Positions 19,925 through 32,368 are shown, counted from the first letter of the stretch. The stretch: DNA of 64,000 nucleotides from Brachionus koreanus (GCA_016987375.1 PJRA01000493.1:106052-170051), one strand, 5' to 3'. Numbers and translations are program-made. The notes: generated by a model not told the origin, from the sequence alone.

Positions 19925-22900
19925 ATGTCAACTAATAGCCGATCAGATACTAAACTTACCAAAAGAGAAAGAGGAAAGAAAAAAACTGATGATATTGGAA
20001 AGCTTAGTCCGACTCATAGTGAAATAGAAGAAAAGATCACGTTTAAAGCCATAGACGGTGAGGATATACAAAATTTGGCAATAAAAGAAGAAGATCTGCA
20101 AAAGGTTGATTTTTTAAGATTAGTTTAATCAATTGATTCTTAATAGTCTCATAATTTCTATGATATTTTAAGTTTAGAAAACCAAAATCAAAACCAATTG
20201 ATGAAAAACAAAAGGAGATAATCGTTAAAAAAACAAATAAAAATTCCTATCCAACAGTTGAGTAAGTTTTTTCTTATTTATTATATTAATTTGGCATGAT
20301 GATATTAAAAAAATTTATTTAAAAGAGTTAAAGTAGCCAAATTAGCTCCTGAACGACCTATTAGACCAATTGATGTGTCTGAAAATTTAGGAATACGGTT
20401 TGATGAAAATGGAAATTGCATTCCTTATAGTATACTTGGAACTGTTGAGGAATATTTACAAGAAGCAGTTGCTAATGGCAAACCAATCAATTTGAACAAT
20501 GCAAACGAAGAATCAGACAGACCAGGTGCTGACATATACTTGGAAGAAACTAATTCAACTGTCTCATTGAGTAAAAAATTGGAACTCAGTCTTAGTGGAG
20601 ATCAAGGTGAAAATGCATTAAATAACTGGAGCGAAAAAATGAATGAAAGAAAAAATACCCAAAATCACATTTCAAGTATTTAAAACATTTATTTTTTATT
20701 AATTAAAATTAATCATTCATAGATAAAAAAAAGAAAATTAAAAAAATTGGTACCGATTATATTTATTATGAATATTTGGAAATTAATTAGGGCATGCATG
20801 AACGTGTTGCTTAATAGTGCTTTATGTCCCTCATTATTAAATTTTTTAATTGTTTAGCAGATAATTAACCAAATTTACATTAAATTTATATTTCATTTAT
20901 CTAAATCAAAAATAAATTTTTTTACTAAATAAAAAGCTTCAGCAGCTACAAGCAAATAGTTTTTTTAAAATTTAATATTTTTTTTTTCTAAATTTTATGA
21001 AAAAATTAGGATGGTTTAGTTGATAGCTTTTTTTTGTGAAGCAAAGCAAATTTTAAAAATTTCAATTTATAGAAATTTTTTCTGACCAAAAAATAACAAA
21101 ATTTGTGATCTTTTCAAAAGTTTAGAAAATTTCCCCAATTCAAATATAATTTTTTTTTAAATGCTCTACTCCAGAAAAAAATTTCTATCAACTTATACTC
21201 TTTCAAAATAACTACTAGTCCAACAATTGAATTTCTAAGATCAGTTAATTAATTGAAATAAATTTACAGTTATGCTTCAATTTTGCTGAATTTTAGTAAC
21301 TTCAACTCGGAAAAATGCCCGAGCAGAGCTCTAATGAGCTATAGCAGTCGTTTCTTTCTTTCACAAGCTTAAAAATATTCAGCGTTTTTGCGCTAACTGT
21401 TTCTTCCATTATTCCATTCCACATGTTTACAACTCTATTATTTTATCTGTTCACGACGTAGAGTCTTAGAATGCCCTCTTAAATCGTATACTTGACCACT
21501 TTGATCAAAGATTAACCCTTTTTAAGCTCAACTAACTCAATTTTATTTATTAACTTGAACATCTGAATCATATTTCCTCTCAATCTTCTCGTAGTTAAGT
21601 CCGTCAGGCCGAATCTAGGTAAGCGTGTCGAGTAAGTCAGGTGCTTTAAAGTTGGAAATAACTTATTAGCCCTCTGTTGAATTTATTCTGTCATATCGAT
21701 ATCTTTTTTTAGGTAAGGACACCAAGAGATTATGGCGAATTCTAAGTGAGGTCTGACCATTGAAGTGTACAGAAGTTTAATGTTGTTAACATCGGGATAT
21801 CTAAGAGATTTCTTCAACATACCCAAATTCCTATTTGCTTTAGCTGTAACATAGTTTACTTGTGTGTCCCATTTTAGGTCATTTTTGATATATATTCCGA
21901 GATCTCTTTCGCATACTGATTTATTAAGTGAAAATAATTCAATTTTGGAATCATGTTTTGAGTTGTTACGACCAAAATGACAAATGGATAACATTATTTA
22001 CTTTATTTTACCACATAATTCGTAAAATATCATAAAAAAAATTATTAAAGGTAAAATATACATTTAATGGTAAATTGAAGTTTATTAAATTTTGATGAGT
22101 CTTTTTTTTTAAATCAGATATTTTTGAAAAATAAATCACCTTTTATTTTTGAATATAATTCCCATATAGTATATCTGAAAGAAATGTAATCGTAGCTAAA
22201 AAATTTGAATTAAAAATTATCTAAAAATAACATCCGTAACATTTAACTTAAATTTTCTTGACATTGAGAATTTTGGAACACAAAACAAAAACAAAAATTT
22301 CAAATTTAAATAAATTTTTTCCTTAACGCTAGAAGCACCAAGCATTTTTTCATGCTTTATTAATTCAAAAATATTTTATAAAAAACTATAATAATTTTAC
22401 AAAGTAATATCATTTTTTAAAGAAAATTTTAAAATCTACATAATTCAAAAAAGATATGTTTATTTGAAAAATCCATTCAAAAGATATGAGGATTTAAAAA
22501 TTTTTGGTGCTTCTAGTGTTAAGGCCTTAAGTTCGTTCTGTAAATTTTATCAGATGATACAAAGTGTGTATCATCCAAATTAAGTTTGTACAATAAACAA
22601 TAAGTTTATTAATGTACAAGTGTATGTTTTTTTAAAAATTACTAGAAAATAAAATGCAGAATTATTGCAGACACTTAATCTGAGAGATACAAGCTTTGTA
22701 TCAACTGATACAATTTACAGAAGGAATTTTAGACATTTAGCAAAAAAAATTATTAAAATTTAAAATTTTTGTTTGCATTTTTTGTTCGAATTTTCTCTTT
22801 TTTTAAATTGTAAAATGGCTAAATGATGATAGAATTGTTGATCATAATTAATAAAATTTTCATCTATAAAACAATAATGGTCACAGTGTATTTCTTTGTT

Positions 22901-25900
22901 TAACACTCAATTCGACACCTTTTTTTGCCTTTTTGTCCTCAGGACTGTTTAAAATATTAAAATCGTGTCTTAATTGAATAATTTAAGGTGGCCATTAGAT
23001 TTTTACCTAAAAGACTGTAATAGAAATGATTATTTTTTTTAGCTATTAATTGTCTGCTTGCCTGTAAATTATCTTTATTTAAAATAAATATTAACACAAA
23101 AAATATTATTTAGAATTGATCAATAGGCCGATTGACGGTTTGGTTATGAACCAATCTGATAAAGTACAACAATACAATGAAATAAAAACATTGATAGATC
23201 GAACTCTGCCTTTGGTAGAACATGGAAAAGGATGTAAGCAAATTTAACGTTTTTAAATTTAAAATGAATTTTTAAATGAAATATTAAAGATCGGTTAGGA
23301 AGTGAATTTTGGAATCAACCATTACGTATAGGCAATGACGAAACAGGATTATTGTAATTTTAGCCATTTAATTATTTTAATTAGGCTTATTTTTTGATAA
23401 AGCACAACACTCAAAAAATCTGAACAAGGTATGCAGCCTCCAATAGAGCATATTGCCAAGCCATTGACGATTCTAAAAGAGTCCGATTTTAGACTATCCC
23501 AGCCACCAGTTTCGCATTATCCTTGGCATGAGTCAAAGTATTTAAATCAACGCCTGAAGCAACTAGATCCTTTAATAACTGAACTAGTTCCTCACAGACC
23601 ACAATTTTCTCGTTTGGAATTAGTTGGCAAAAATCCTTTTATTTTGCGCAATGCCGATTCAGAATCAAGCGATAAGAACGATTCAAAATCGGACTATATC
23701 GTAATTGATGATACTTGGATTAATAAAAATATAGTCAATCAAGAAAATAAGGAAAATATGAACAATCCGTATGTGATCTCCGAAGAACAGCAACCAGAAA
23801 TTTTGATCGATCAGCCAGATGTTGTCCAAGCACCTATTTTTGGACCTTGTATAGTTTTCGGAGGACAAACAGCAGACTGGACCGGAAATGACATGGAAAA
23901 TGCTGGTTTAATAGCTCTCGAAAGCCGATTGAATTTTGAAACCAAAGCTGGAAAACGAGTATTGGCTACTTTTGAAATTCTCAATATTGGAACAACTTCG
24001 ATTTACTACGACTGGAGAAAATTGCCTGATTTAAATCCTTTCGATATGAATAACCAAAAAGTTCAACGATTCTATTTTGATACTAGATCGAGTAATTTTT
24101 TTCTTATTTGTAAAAGTTATAAAAATTGCATATTATAGCATATTATCTTAATTATAAAAATTAATTTTGGTATTTCTTCTTTTAAAAAAAATCTTTTTTT
24201 TTTCAAAAATTTATTGTATTTTTCACAAAAATTAAAGGCCATATGATAAATAATAATTAGTTTAAAAGATTGATTAAAAGTTATATATCATAAGGCTCCC
24301 GGTTTTTGCACTCAGATAAATCTTTGGTCTTAACCACTGCTTATTCCCATATCATCTCCATTTCAGTGAGCTATTTCATGATTGCTGACTTCCATTTACT
24401 GCTGGTGGTTCAACCTTACGTCGCCTAAAAAAAAATACTCTTTTTGGTATCTGTGTTTCTTTTATTCAAAGTGAATATCCAAGCCATTGGAGTCTTTTAA
24501 TCTTAATGTAATGACTCATTTATTTGGACTTCTTTTTTTGTATATAGTTCGTCTTTGGATACTTTCTCAGGTCAGTTTATTCCGAAAATCGTCTTTAGAC
24601 ATGCAGTGAGAATGGTGTTCAATTTTTATTTAGGGTCATTTAGCATTGATGACCAAATTTTATGTTTTCTTTTGCATATTATTTTTTTATTATTTTTAAT
24701 GACTTCAAGTCTTTTTGAAAGACTCTATTGTTAATCTCTGGGGTTAACAGTATTAAGGAATTAAGTTGAATACAATTATAAAAAAAATCAATTAACAATA
24801 TTTAAAATAAAACTGATGATTATCAATTCATCATGTTGTGGACTAAACCGTAGCTCCTCACTCTAATAGTATGATCTCAATAGTACTTAACTTAGGTTAA
24901 GGACTATTTTTATTCGTCCCGAATAAAAATTAATAAATGTTTAAACCATAACTATAAACTGTTTCTTATTTAAAACCCCAACCGTATTAATAAACCGTAC
25001 TTAACGTTAACATATAAACTGTTAGGCTCTAACACCCACGCGTGAAGACCTCAACAATCAGTTGAAACATTAAATTAATATTTTTGATTTTTTTTTAATT
25101 CTTAAGCTTAAAAAAAAACCGTTGCTTTGCACCATGTCTAGCACATAGACATCATGATTTTTGATACAAAAAGGCAAAACAACAATTTAAAATTTAAAAC
25201 CATTTCTTAAAAAAAATAAAATATTTTTTTGTTTAAAATCCATATCAAATTAAAAACTTTGAAATTAGATAAAGAAAAATTTTTTTTTAAATGATATTAT
25301 ACTGGTTTGGTTAAAAATCTTAGCCAAATCTAAGTCATAGAATTAATGAGGTGTATATTAAACTTCAAATCATTTTAGACGCTTCGTTGACTCGTAACAG
25401 TTAGTTTTTAAAAACAGTTTGAGATTTTTAAGTTAGCTTTTTGACCAAATCTGTAATTGAACAAAAAATTAACTATTTAAAACAATTTAAAACACATGGT
25501 TATCCCTAAAAAACTGATCCAGATCCAAAAAAAAAAATACTAAAAAAAGTTGTTTTTTTTATTTTTAAAACAATCTTTTTCAAAAATGTGTTCATATTTT
25601 TAAAAATCAATATTTAATGCACCATAAGGATCATTTTCTGTCATTGATAACAGAAAAGATAAATAATAACAAAAAAATTTTTAACATAAATTGTTATCCA
25701 ATTTTATCTAAATCAGAGGAATAGAAAATATACTGATCCCCTTTTTTTGATTTGAATTTCTTCTTGAATTCCATTTTCTTATTGATCAGATACCAGATCA
25801 GTATATTGATGTTGCTAGGTTTTTGAATTTCTTGCAATTACATTTTAATCTTTTATTTAAGATGTTATAATGCCTGGCGATTCTTTAAAAATGCATATCG

Positions 25901-27209
25901 TCTTTAAATCAAATATAGGCGGAATATTCACGGAAAAATGGGAATTTGTCACGCATCCAAGACTGTTGAGTGCGGCTAGTCTAGTTCTAACACTAAGAGG
26001 TGTTGCTGTTCAAGAAGATAAATTTAAAAAGAACAGAATATTACTAGAAGTAAATAAAGTTTTAATTAAATAAAAATGATATTAATTGATTATATTTAGA
26101 AAAAACTTTTCTCTCGAGAAGCTGAAATAATAGCCAATTCTATAGTTGAACTGATATTATCAGGTGTTCGCACTCCGGACCGATGTGCCACACCTGAACA
26201 AGCCTATATGACTGAAGAAGACATATTTCTTGAAAATAACCCACAATTTTTCTATGATCATGAAACTGTCAATGATTTAAAAAAACTTTATTTGGAACTT
26301 TTTGATGAAAGCGAACGTCAAATTCACGAAAATGAATGGAATTTATCGATTAATGATCTAAAAAGCATGATATTGTGTATAAATGATCCAGAAGATTCAA
26401 AAAAACAGAATTTATTATTCAAGTTGAATTATCTAGTAGAAAAAATTAGCTTTCCAGCTTATGTACCAGAAAATTCGAACTTATATACAACATGCTATGA
26501 TATTTTGTGCTCAGCCATTGATGAAATATGCATCGATTTAAATGAATTAAAATTGAGTCTTAATCTCCCGATTGAATTAAGTGAAGAAGCCTATCCCTTA
26601 ATTGATGAAAGTAGGCTATATTTAAAGGTTATTATAGTTAGCTGAATTTATTTAATTTAAGATGACAGAAAATATGAAGAATGGAAAAAAGAATTCGAAG
26701 TATTCAAGCAAATTGAGCGTAAGTTGAAATATTTGAAATATTCTTAAGAGTTGGTGTGTTTATTTTTTTTAGAGGAAAAGAAGAATCGACTTGAAAAAGA
26801 AAAGGGAAAAGATAATAAAGGAAAAAAAGGTGGAACTGCTCAAGGTGATAAGAAAGACGACAAGAAAAAAGATGATAAAAAAAAGACCACACCTACACCA
26901 GCTGCTGGTAGCAAGTCTCGAATTAGTCGAATGGAAACTTCTCGATCCACATCACAAGCTCAAGATAAAATTGATGAAAGAGTCAAGACTCCTGTTGTCC
27001 TCACTGATAAGCAAATAAAGAATAAAATTTTGTTTGATGAAAAAGCCTATCTTGATGTCTATCAAATATTGACCAAGACAGTTGACAAAATTGAAAATAT
27101 GTTTTACGAAAATTATTCAAAACAAGATGATTTGAAAATATTGGAAAATTTTATCCTACAAAAACAATTTACTAATGTAATGCCTGCTAATTCCGATTTT
27201 ATTGATTAA
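19925..27209 (+). CDS. MYCBPAP: MYCBP-associated protein
   Basis: Ten exons: 19925-20122, 20173-20261, 20326-20675, 23114-23233, 23290-23353, 23403-24091, 25862-26049, 26100-26610, 26662-26718, 26773-27209. The joined frame closes at exactly 900 residues (human 947). Landmarks run in the human order: NLAIKEEDLQ; EFWNQPLRIGNDETGL; FGPCIVFGGQTADW; YYDWRKLPD; RFYFDTR; GIFTEKWEFVTHPRLL; GVRTPDRCATPEQAYMTEED; then a Lys/Asp-rich low-complexity region (from about 26790) and a helical C-terminus. MYCBPAP binds the MYC partner AMY-1/MYCBP, and mouse work ties it to sperm flagella, so a role in motile cilia is plausible. Introns 3 (2.4 kb) and 6 (1.8 kb) hold transposon debris; the rest are about 49-64 nt. 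A 51-nt intron at 26611-26661 was chosen because the alternative leaves a 34-nt intron in the wrong frame. AATAAA follows at 27219-27224. Confidence 0.93.
21310..21994 (-). mobile_element. LINE reverse-transcriptase C-terminal fragment in MYCBPAP intron 3
   Basis: The minus strand encodes the C-terminal part of a jockey/CR1-like ORF2: CERDLGIYIKNDLKWDTQVN, then LLYTSMVRPHLEFAIISWCP, then, past a stop, a thumb-like region with RRLRGNMIQMFKLINKI, ending in RVVNMWN. It is inserted antisense to the host gene. The catalytic palm is absent, consistent with usual 5' truncation. Confidence 0.85.
22327..22518. mobile_element. TTAA-flanked miniature element in MYCBPAP intron 3
   Basis: Ends CGCTAGAAGCACCAA and TTGGTGCTTCTAGTG are near-perfect inverted repeats, each flanked exactly by TTAA (22323-22326 and 22519-22522). 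TTAA target duplication with short inverted repeats is the signature of the piggyBac superfamily. The 192-bp body is AT-rich and non-coding, so this would be a non-autonomous copy. Confidence 0.8.
24290..24505 (-). mobile_element. Decayed LINE C-terminal fragment in MYCBPAP intron 6
   Basis: Broken minus-strand frames read KRLQWLGYSL, IPKRVFF and, after a frame change, EMEMIWE*AVVKTKDLSE. This is the order RLxWLGH...RIPK...W...A.DR typical of the C-terminal end of endonuclease-type LINE ORFs. Stops interrupt it. Antisense to the host gene. Confidence 0.55.
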
Positions 27210-27339
27210 TTTTTTTTTAATAAACAACTTTTTTTAAAATAAATTTTTGTGATTAATAAATAATTTTTATTACTAAAACTAGCAGCTAAAAACTTTACTA
27301 AAAAATAAATAAATAATTGCTAGAAAACTTCCAATCCCG

Positions 27340-27410
27340 TATAGCCGAGCGGCTGGTGTGTTAGTCATGCAAGCAGAGGATCGAGGGTTCAAAACCCATT
27401 GAGGGTGGAA
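27340..27410 (+). mobile_element. tRNA-derived SINE head, copy 1
   Basis: Contains a box A-like TAGCCGAGCGGCTGG and a box B-like GGGTTCAAAACCC, spaced as in tRNA, but no proper acceptor stem can be folded and the anticodon arm is poor. A minus-strand relative occurs at 45548-45612, sharing GTGTTAGTCATGCAAGCA and GGTTCAAAAC. Two diverged copies plus a downstream A-rich end (after the assembly gap) point to a SINE, not a working tRNA gene. Confidence 0.6.
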
Positions 27411-27451
27411 AATCTTCAAAATATCTCTGCAATACGGGGCGCATGTTTAAA

Positions 27452-27567
27452 NNNNNNNNNNNNNNNNNNNNNNNNNNNNNNNNNNNNNNNNNNNNNNNNN
27501 NNNNNNNNNNNNNNNNNNNNNNNNNNNNNNNNNNNNNNNNNNNNNNNNNNNNNNNNNNNNNNNNNNN
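27452..27567. other. Assembly gap (116 N)
   Basis: A run of N directly downstream of the SINE-like head, ending in an A-rich run. Open frames drawn through it are meaningless. Confidence 0.99.
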
Positions 27568-27727
27568 AAAAAAAAAAGAAAACCTCCAGGAAGGTAAACT
27601 TTAATATCAAAATTTATGATAAAATTGAAAAATTATTCAATCTGTTATGAATTAGAAATTTTTCAAGAGTGTAAATTCGTCACTTAAATTTATAACTTAT
27701 GAAGTAAAGAATATTTTTAAGGTTCTA

Positions 27728-27774
27728 GGTTAATTAACAGGCCAGTGCCCATGCCCCAAACGAATGATTAACAC
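27728..27774. repeat. Short stem-forming repeat, copy 1
   Basis: GGTTAATTAACAGGCCAGTGCCC followed about 15 bases later by TGATTAACAC matches 38429-38475, where the flanks GTTAATCA and TGATTAAC are complementary. Probably part of a small repeated element; boundaries unknown. Confidence 0.5.
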
Positions 27775-27820
27775 TTAATTTATTAAAATCATTATTGAAA
27801 TAATTATTTTTGATAATTAT

Positions 27821-28450
27821 TCAGTCATCAAAGTCAGATAATCTTGATAATGATAGTTGACCATGTGTAAAAACTGGACTTAAGAAGTCTATTCCAATTT
27901 TTTTCAGGTTTTGATCTTTTGATTTGTTTACTGTAATTGCAAACGTAGGTCTGACAAGAAATTGGCATCTTTTAAATTCAAAGGGTAATACGCTGTCTGG
28001 TGGAACTAGTGGAACTTTCGAAATGTGGACAGACTTATCTTTTAAGTTTCCTATTTCGGTTTTTGCATGAATATCGTAGTAACAAAAGTTCTTTACTAAG
28101 TCTTGTTCCATTACAAAGTCCAATGTTAGCCGAAATATTTCTCAAAAGGATGATTTGTTGTCCTATCTTCAGAGTTAGTTTATGAGAAGGAATTACTGGT
28201 GGATTTATTGTATCTAAAAATTCTGTTGGATAAACAGAAGTATTGGCATCTTTCACAATACTATCTGTTGAAAAAAATTCAAATTTCTATTCAAAAAAAT
28301 AATCCAGTTGCTATTTCATTAATTGAGACAACTTCTTCATTAGTTGGACAAAGATAACTTGGTTTCCAAAAAAAATTTGCTCATTTTTCTGATTCTTGAT
28401 TTTTTTCATGTCTCTTAATGTTCTATCAAGTGCTTCTTGACTCACAAATC
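27821..28450 (-). pseudogene. Decayed Helitron helicase (Pif1-like) C-terminal part
   Basis: Minus-strand frames read, in order, LSQEALDRTLRDMKK (about 28440-28395), FLDTINPPVIPSHKLTLKIG then IILLRNISANIGLCNGTRL (28256-28110), and VPPDSVLPFEFKRCQFLVRP then TFAITVNKSKDQNLKKIG (28020-27890), ending FTHGQLSLSRLS. These are the conserved helicase blocks of Helitron Rep/Hel proteins, including the NKSQGQT-like and HGQLYVALSR-like motifs. A block between the first two parts is missing and frame shifts separate the rest. Confidence 0.8.
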
Positions 28451-28463
28451 AATTCAGCCAAAC

Positions 28464-28511
28464 CAGACTTGTGCAAAAGTCAAAAAAAGTCTTGATAAGA
28501 ATAAACTTGGC
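28464..28511 (+). mobile_element. hAT-type GACTT MITE, end fragment
   Basis: Begins CAGACTTGTGCAAAAGTC, the terminal sequence of the complete copies at 45709-46039 and 48742-48849, then AAGTC-rich sequence. The other end is not found nearby. Confidence 0.6.
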
Positions 28512-29238
28512 TAAAACTTTAATATAAACAATTAAATAAAATTAATTAATTTTCTGATTAAATTTTTAAATTTAAATTTCAACTTTAAAAAAATGTAATT
28601 TAAATCGAAAATAAAGAATGATATTAACATTTTTTTACTATAAAATTTTAAATTTTCTACTTAATTTGAAACTGAAAAAATTTTAAATATTCATTAGAGT
28701 CAAAGATATAAATATTTTTTCATTTTGCCATCTGAACCTAACAAAAATTTAAACTAAAATTTAAAAATTGATATTTCTAATTCTGAAGCGATAAATTAAA
28801 TGAAATGTCACTCTTCTAAAAATTATTTATATACGTAACTTAAAAAAAATAATATGATAAAATCTATATATAAATTTAATAAAGGTCATTTTTTGTATCA
28901 TGTGGTCATTTACTGTAAATTTATTGAAATTATCAATAATATTTTCAATAAATTCTTCAAATTAAAAGAAAAATAAGTAAGAATTAAGAATCATTTAATA
29001 TTTTAAAAACTGTGAAATAACCAAATTTTTTAATTAAAAATTTTAATATAAATGAAAAAGAATTGTATTAAACGTAAATAAAATTTTCATATTTGAAAAA
29101 TTAAAATAAGTAGATCAACAAAGAAAATTTTATTTGCTAAAATCCATAAATGAAAAATTCTAATTAGGCTTAGTTATTAAATTTTTAAAGTTTCATAATT
29201 TAAAATATAAAATTTGAAAAAGATGAAATCGAATAAAA
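28512..29238. other. Intergenic, nothing recognised
   Basis: AT-rich sequence with no open frame, repeat match or inverted structure that I can support. Confidence 0.4.
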
Positions 29239-29886
29239 CTAATCTTCCATTGCAGTAGCAAATTCAAGAAAATCAGTAATTAATTTTCCGACTTTTTCCA
29301 ATTTTTCAGAGTCCTTCATCATCAAAACATGAATATCATCTTTATTGTCGGACACAGCCTGACTAATTATAAGAGGAATTCTTCTTTTGATTCTTTGCTC
29401 AAATTTTTTCACAATTCTTCTCACAATCATCTTTTCTTCGGGTGTTAAAACTTCATTTGCTTCACGAAGTTTGTCATTGAATTCACACAATTGTAAAAGA
29501 CGATCTCCTTCACCAAGCATTAATCGGCCACTAATTTCCATTCGTAGACCAAATAGCTCCTTTATTTTTTCTAATAGTTCCGGTGAATTTTGCTTCAAAT
29601 TTTTTATTTCTTCTGAATCAACTACCATTGAAGCCGTATGCATGATTTCGAGCCTTAAATATTGATTAATACTGTGCAGGGTCTTGGCAATAGTAAGTTG
29701 ACCTTCTGGCGAAAAATCGGCAATAATTGCAGTAATGTTCTTTTCTAGGCCACAAATATCTGGAAATTTAGACTTCATTTCCTCAAGTGTCATGTCACCA
29801 TGAGCTTTGTTTAGAAAACTCAAAATAAAAAAGATAGAAATATATTTTAACATTTTTTTAATTAAAATTTCCAAAAACTCAAACAA
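29239..29886 (-). CDS. Secreted alpha-helical orphan protein
   Basis: A single-exon frame of 215 residues. The likelier start is the second methionine (29853), where MLKYISIFFILSFLNKAHG makes a clean signal peptide, giving 204 residues. The mature part is made of amphipathic charged helices (for example LLEKIKELFGLRMEISGRLM and RRIVKKFEQRIKRRIPLIIS) with only two cysteines (in DICGLE and LLQLCEF), which could pair. No membrane segment follows. It recalls small secreted helical proteins of many invertebrates, but I cannot assign a family. Regular codon structure over the whole length and the signal peptide support a real gene. Confidence 0.65.
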   Translation of the reverse strand: MFEFLEILIKKMLKYISIFFILSFLNKAHGDMTLEEMKSKFPDICGLEKNITAIIADFSPEGQLTIAKTLHSINQYLRLEIMHTASMVVDSEEIKNLKQNSPELLEKIKELFGLRMEISGRLMLGEGDRLLQLCEFNDKLREANEVLTPEEKMIVRRIVKKFEQRIKRRIPLIISQAVSDNKDDIHVLMMKDSEKLEKVGKLITDFLEFATAMED

Positions 29887-30959
29887 ATTTATATACTTTT
29901 TGGTTATTTAATATTTGATCAGAAATATTTGAAAAATAAATCATTTTGTAAATAATTTTTCTTTTAGTAAATAACAAGAGTTTTTAATTTGAATTTAAAT
30001 TTAGTCGAAGTAATTAAGATCGTTCAATTAACGAATATTGAATAATTTTTTTTTTAAATTTATAATGCAAACATTATCTTTATGTCTTTCATCATGATTT
30101 TTAAAAAATTTTTCAAGGACTGATGTTGTCTTAATTAATCATACTAAATTACGAACAACTTTATTGACACAATTTTTTATTATTTTATAATTTAAAAAAT
30201 TTATTGAAATGAATTGAAAATATTGTACTTGAAAGTCAATAAACATTATAGCTATTTTAAATTTGAAAAAATTTTTCAAAATAATTTCAAAATTGAACAA
30301 AATTCCGAATTCTACTTAGAAGTTAAGCAAAAATTTTATTCCTAAAATTAAAATTTACTAAAATTCTGCAAAATTTTTGTTTGACTATTAAATCAGATAA
30401 ATTCATGGTTTATAAGTAAAAACAAAAATTTAATAAAAGCCAATTAAAATTAATAAAAAGAAAATGTGATCTTGACATCGTAATCACCAAAAATCCAAAA
30501 TGATATTATAAGTTTTTTATTTTATTTTTTATTTCAATTTTTTACTATAGGAATAAACCAATTTTTACTAAGAAGTTTTTTCTTAGAAACCTAAGATTAT
30601 CTGAATAATCTAAATAATCTGAAAAATTCTTAAATTGCTGAGATTTCTTGGGACAATCAAAGATTTAGTTTGAATATTCTTAAACGAAAATCTTTTAAAA
30701 ACTTACTACAAAAATCTTTTAAGAATTTATCAGATCTTAACAAGTAATAATGCATTATTAGTTACACAAAATTCAAACCCTTTTAACTTAGGAATAGTAA
30801 AAGCTCAATCAAATTTTTTTTTTATTTAATCCTTATTTTATTATCTTTTAAAAATTATTTTTTTTGTAAAGAGACAACGCCATAGATCACAATTTTGTCT
30901 TAACACCCAACATCATTGTCAAAAGTTTGAATCAATATTTTTTTACAAGATTCAATACA
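29887..30959. other. Intergenic, nothing recognised
   Basis: About 1.1 kb of AT-rich sequence without coding or repeat signals visible to me. Confidence 0.4.
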
Positions 30960-31530
30960 TGGAATCAATTGTTTGGTCTTGCTTGTAGATCATTTGGAAG
31001 ATTAATGTCTTTTGGTACATAATAAACCATTTCATTCATCCAAGAAATCGTCTCAGCAAACCTATGAGCAATTGCTAAATCAGGCCAAAACAAATATATA
31101 TTATAGTCACTTTGATACTTTTTGATTAATGGTAGAAGTCGTTTTTGCAAACATTCTTTGATATAAACCTTTGAACTTATAGCAGTTGATTTGGACAAGC
31201 AAAAAAAGACTTTGTCATTCCGCGCTCAGAAATTGCTATCCATATAAGAATTTTTTTTGGGAACTTTTCTTTTCCCAGCAAAACAAATATTTTCTGGACA
31301 TTTTTCTTTGTCATCTGTATAATATCTAGCATTTCCTGACATTTCACTGCCAGCAAAACAAAAATACTTTTCATCATCCAAAATTACAATGCTTTGCTCT
31401 TTAAAGCGATTAACGTGTTTTCGATGAGAAATATTCATTCTAGTCAATTGTCGACTAATGGAAGAATGATGAACACTGAATTTTCTTCCAAGTTTTCGCT
31501 GGCTTACACCTTTTCAATTTTTGGTCAATT
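30960..31530 (-). pseudogene. Decayed Tc1-like transposase
   Basis: Three minus-strand frames cover a Tc1/mariner-superfamily protein in order. SRQLTRMNISHRKH is the end of the DNA-binding part. SIVILDDEKYFCFAG carries the first catalytic Asp. FWPDLAIAHRFAETISWMNE carries the second, and VPKDINLPNDLQARP lies near the third. Frame shifts at about 31370 and 31190 and a deletion after HVNRF make it non-functional. Terminal repeats were not identified. Confidence 0.75.
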
Positions 31531-31910
31531 TTTTAAGTTTAGCACGTTTCTCTTTGCTTTATGATGTTGGACGAACAGATTTTTTTTTAATTTGTAAATT
31601 CTAGCTTTTTAGCTCTCGATTTAAATGGTTATATGCCGTCTTTCTGCAAATGTCTTCCTGGATATATAATTCGCAGTATCGACTTACGAAATATTTGGAT
31701 TAATTACAAAATATTTGTTCACCCTTTTTTCAAGAGCGAATTTTTCAGCACCTGTAAATATTTTAAAAACAAACTTTCTAATATTTTAAATTTTGTTAAA
31801 AAATGTATTGACCATTGTTGCAATTTGAAAAATTTTTGTAGTTGTAAAATTTAATTGTTTCATGTAACTATCAATTATCCTTCTTTTTTCCCGTTTTTTT
31901 TTTCTTTATT

Positions 31911-31996
31911 AAAGTTTTATCTTGTGGAAAACTCAAAAGAAAATTAGTTTTAAAGTCTTTTAAAAATACTTTTTTTTTTACTTTTGCACAAGTCTG
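31911..31996 (-). mobile_element. hAT-type GACTT MITE, end fragment
   Basis: Runs from AAAGTTTTATCTTGTGGAAA (as inside the copy at 45709-46039) to the terminal ACTTTTGCACAAGTCTG at 31996. The opposite end is missing. Confidence 0.6.
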
Positions 31997-32368
31997 TAAA
32001 AAACTCAAGTAGTTTTTTCACCAGAAGGATTTACATCATCAACTAATGCCCACACAAAGAGCTTTACTGCACAGCAAATAAATGATTTTAAAGGTTCCGT
32101 AAGCGCATTTTTCTTTAACTGAGTAGTCAAGTGATAGAACAACTAATCTTCATCAGTAACTGAAGCCAATACTTTGAACAAATTCAGAACTGGATTATAT
32201 GGATATATAAGATAAAGTTTTATTTAGAATATTAAAAAACATGTTTGTTTAGAATGGTTTTTTCATTTTTTATACAAGGATTAAATTTTTCTTATTTTTA
32301 AAAGACCGAATTTAAAAAATGACTAAATATTTACAACATGATAATCACAAAGGAATGGATAATTTAAT
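31997..32368. other. Intergenic spacer downstream of INTS11
   Basis: The minus strand at about 32000-32220 has broken open stretches (such as LKSFICCAVKLFVWALVDD) suggestive of transposon-derived coding sequence that I cannot name. Nothing else seen. Confidence 0.35.

Noticed and set aside
20375..20683. MYCBPAP exon 3 as its own gene starting at 20375
   Set aside because: That start is GTG. The frame continues upstream to a splice acceptor at 20325 and joins exon 2 in phase.
21600..22030. LINE frame at 21683-21994 as a host gene
   Set aside because: Its sequence is the C-terminal region of a reverse transcriptase, continues past stops and lies antisense in an intron.
26611..26661. MYCBPAP donor at AAG|GTTATT (26626)
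   Set aside because: It would leave a 34-nt intron and put the next exon in the wrong frame; the donor at 26611 gives 51 nt and keeps DRKYEEWKKEF in frame.
27340..27410. A functional tRNA gene
   Set aside because: No acceptor stem can be formed, the T-stem is only three pairs and a diverged copy exists elsewhere; a SINE fits better.
27399..27650. Open frames across the N run
   Set aside because: They are made of undefined bases and carry no information.
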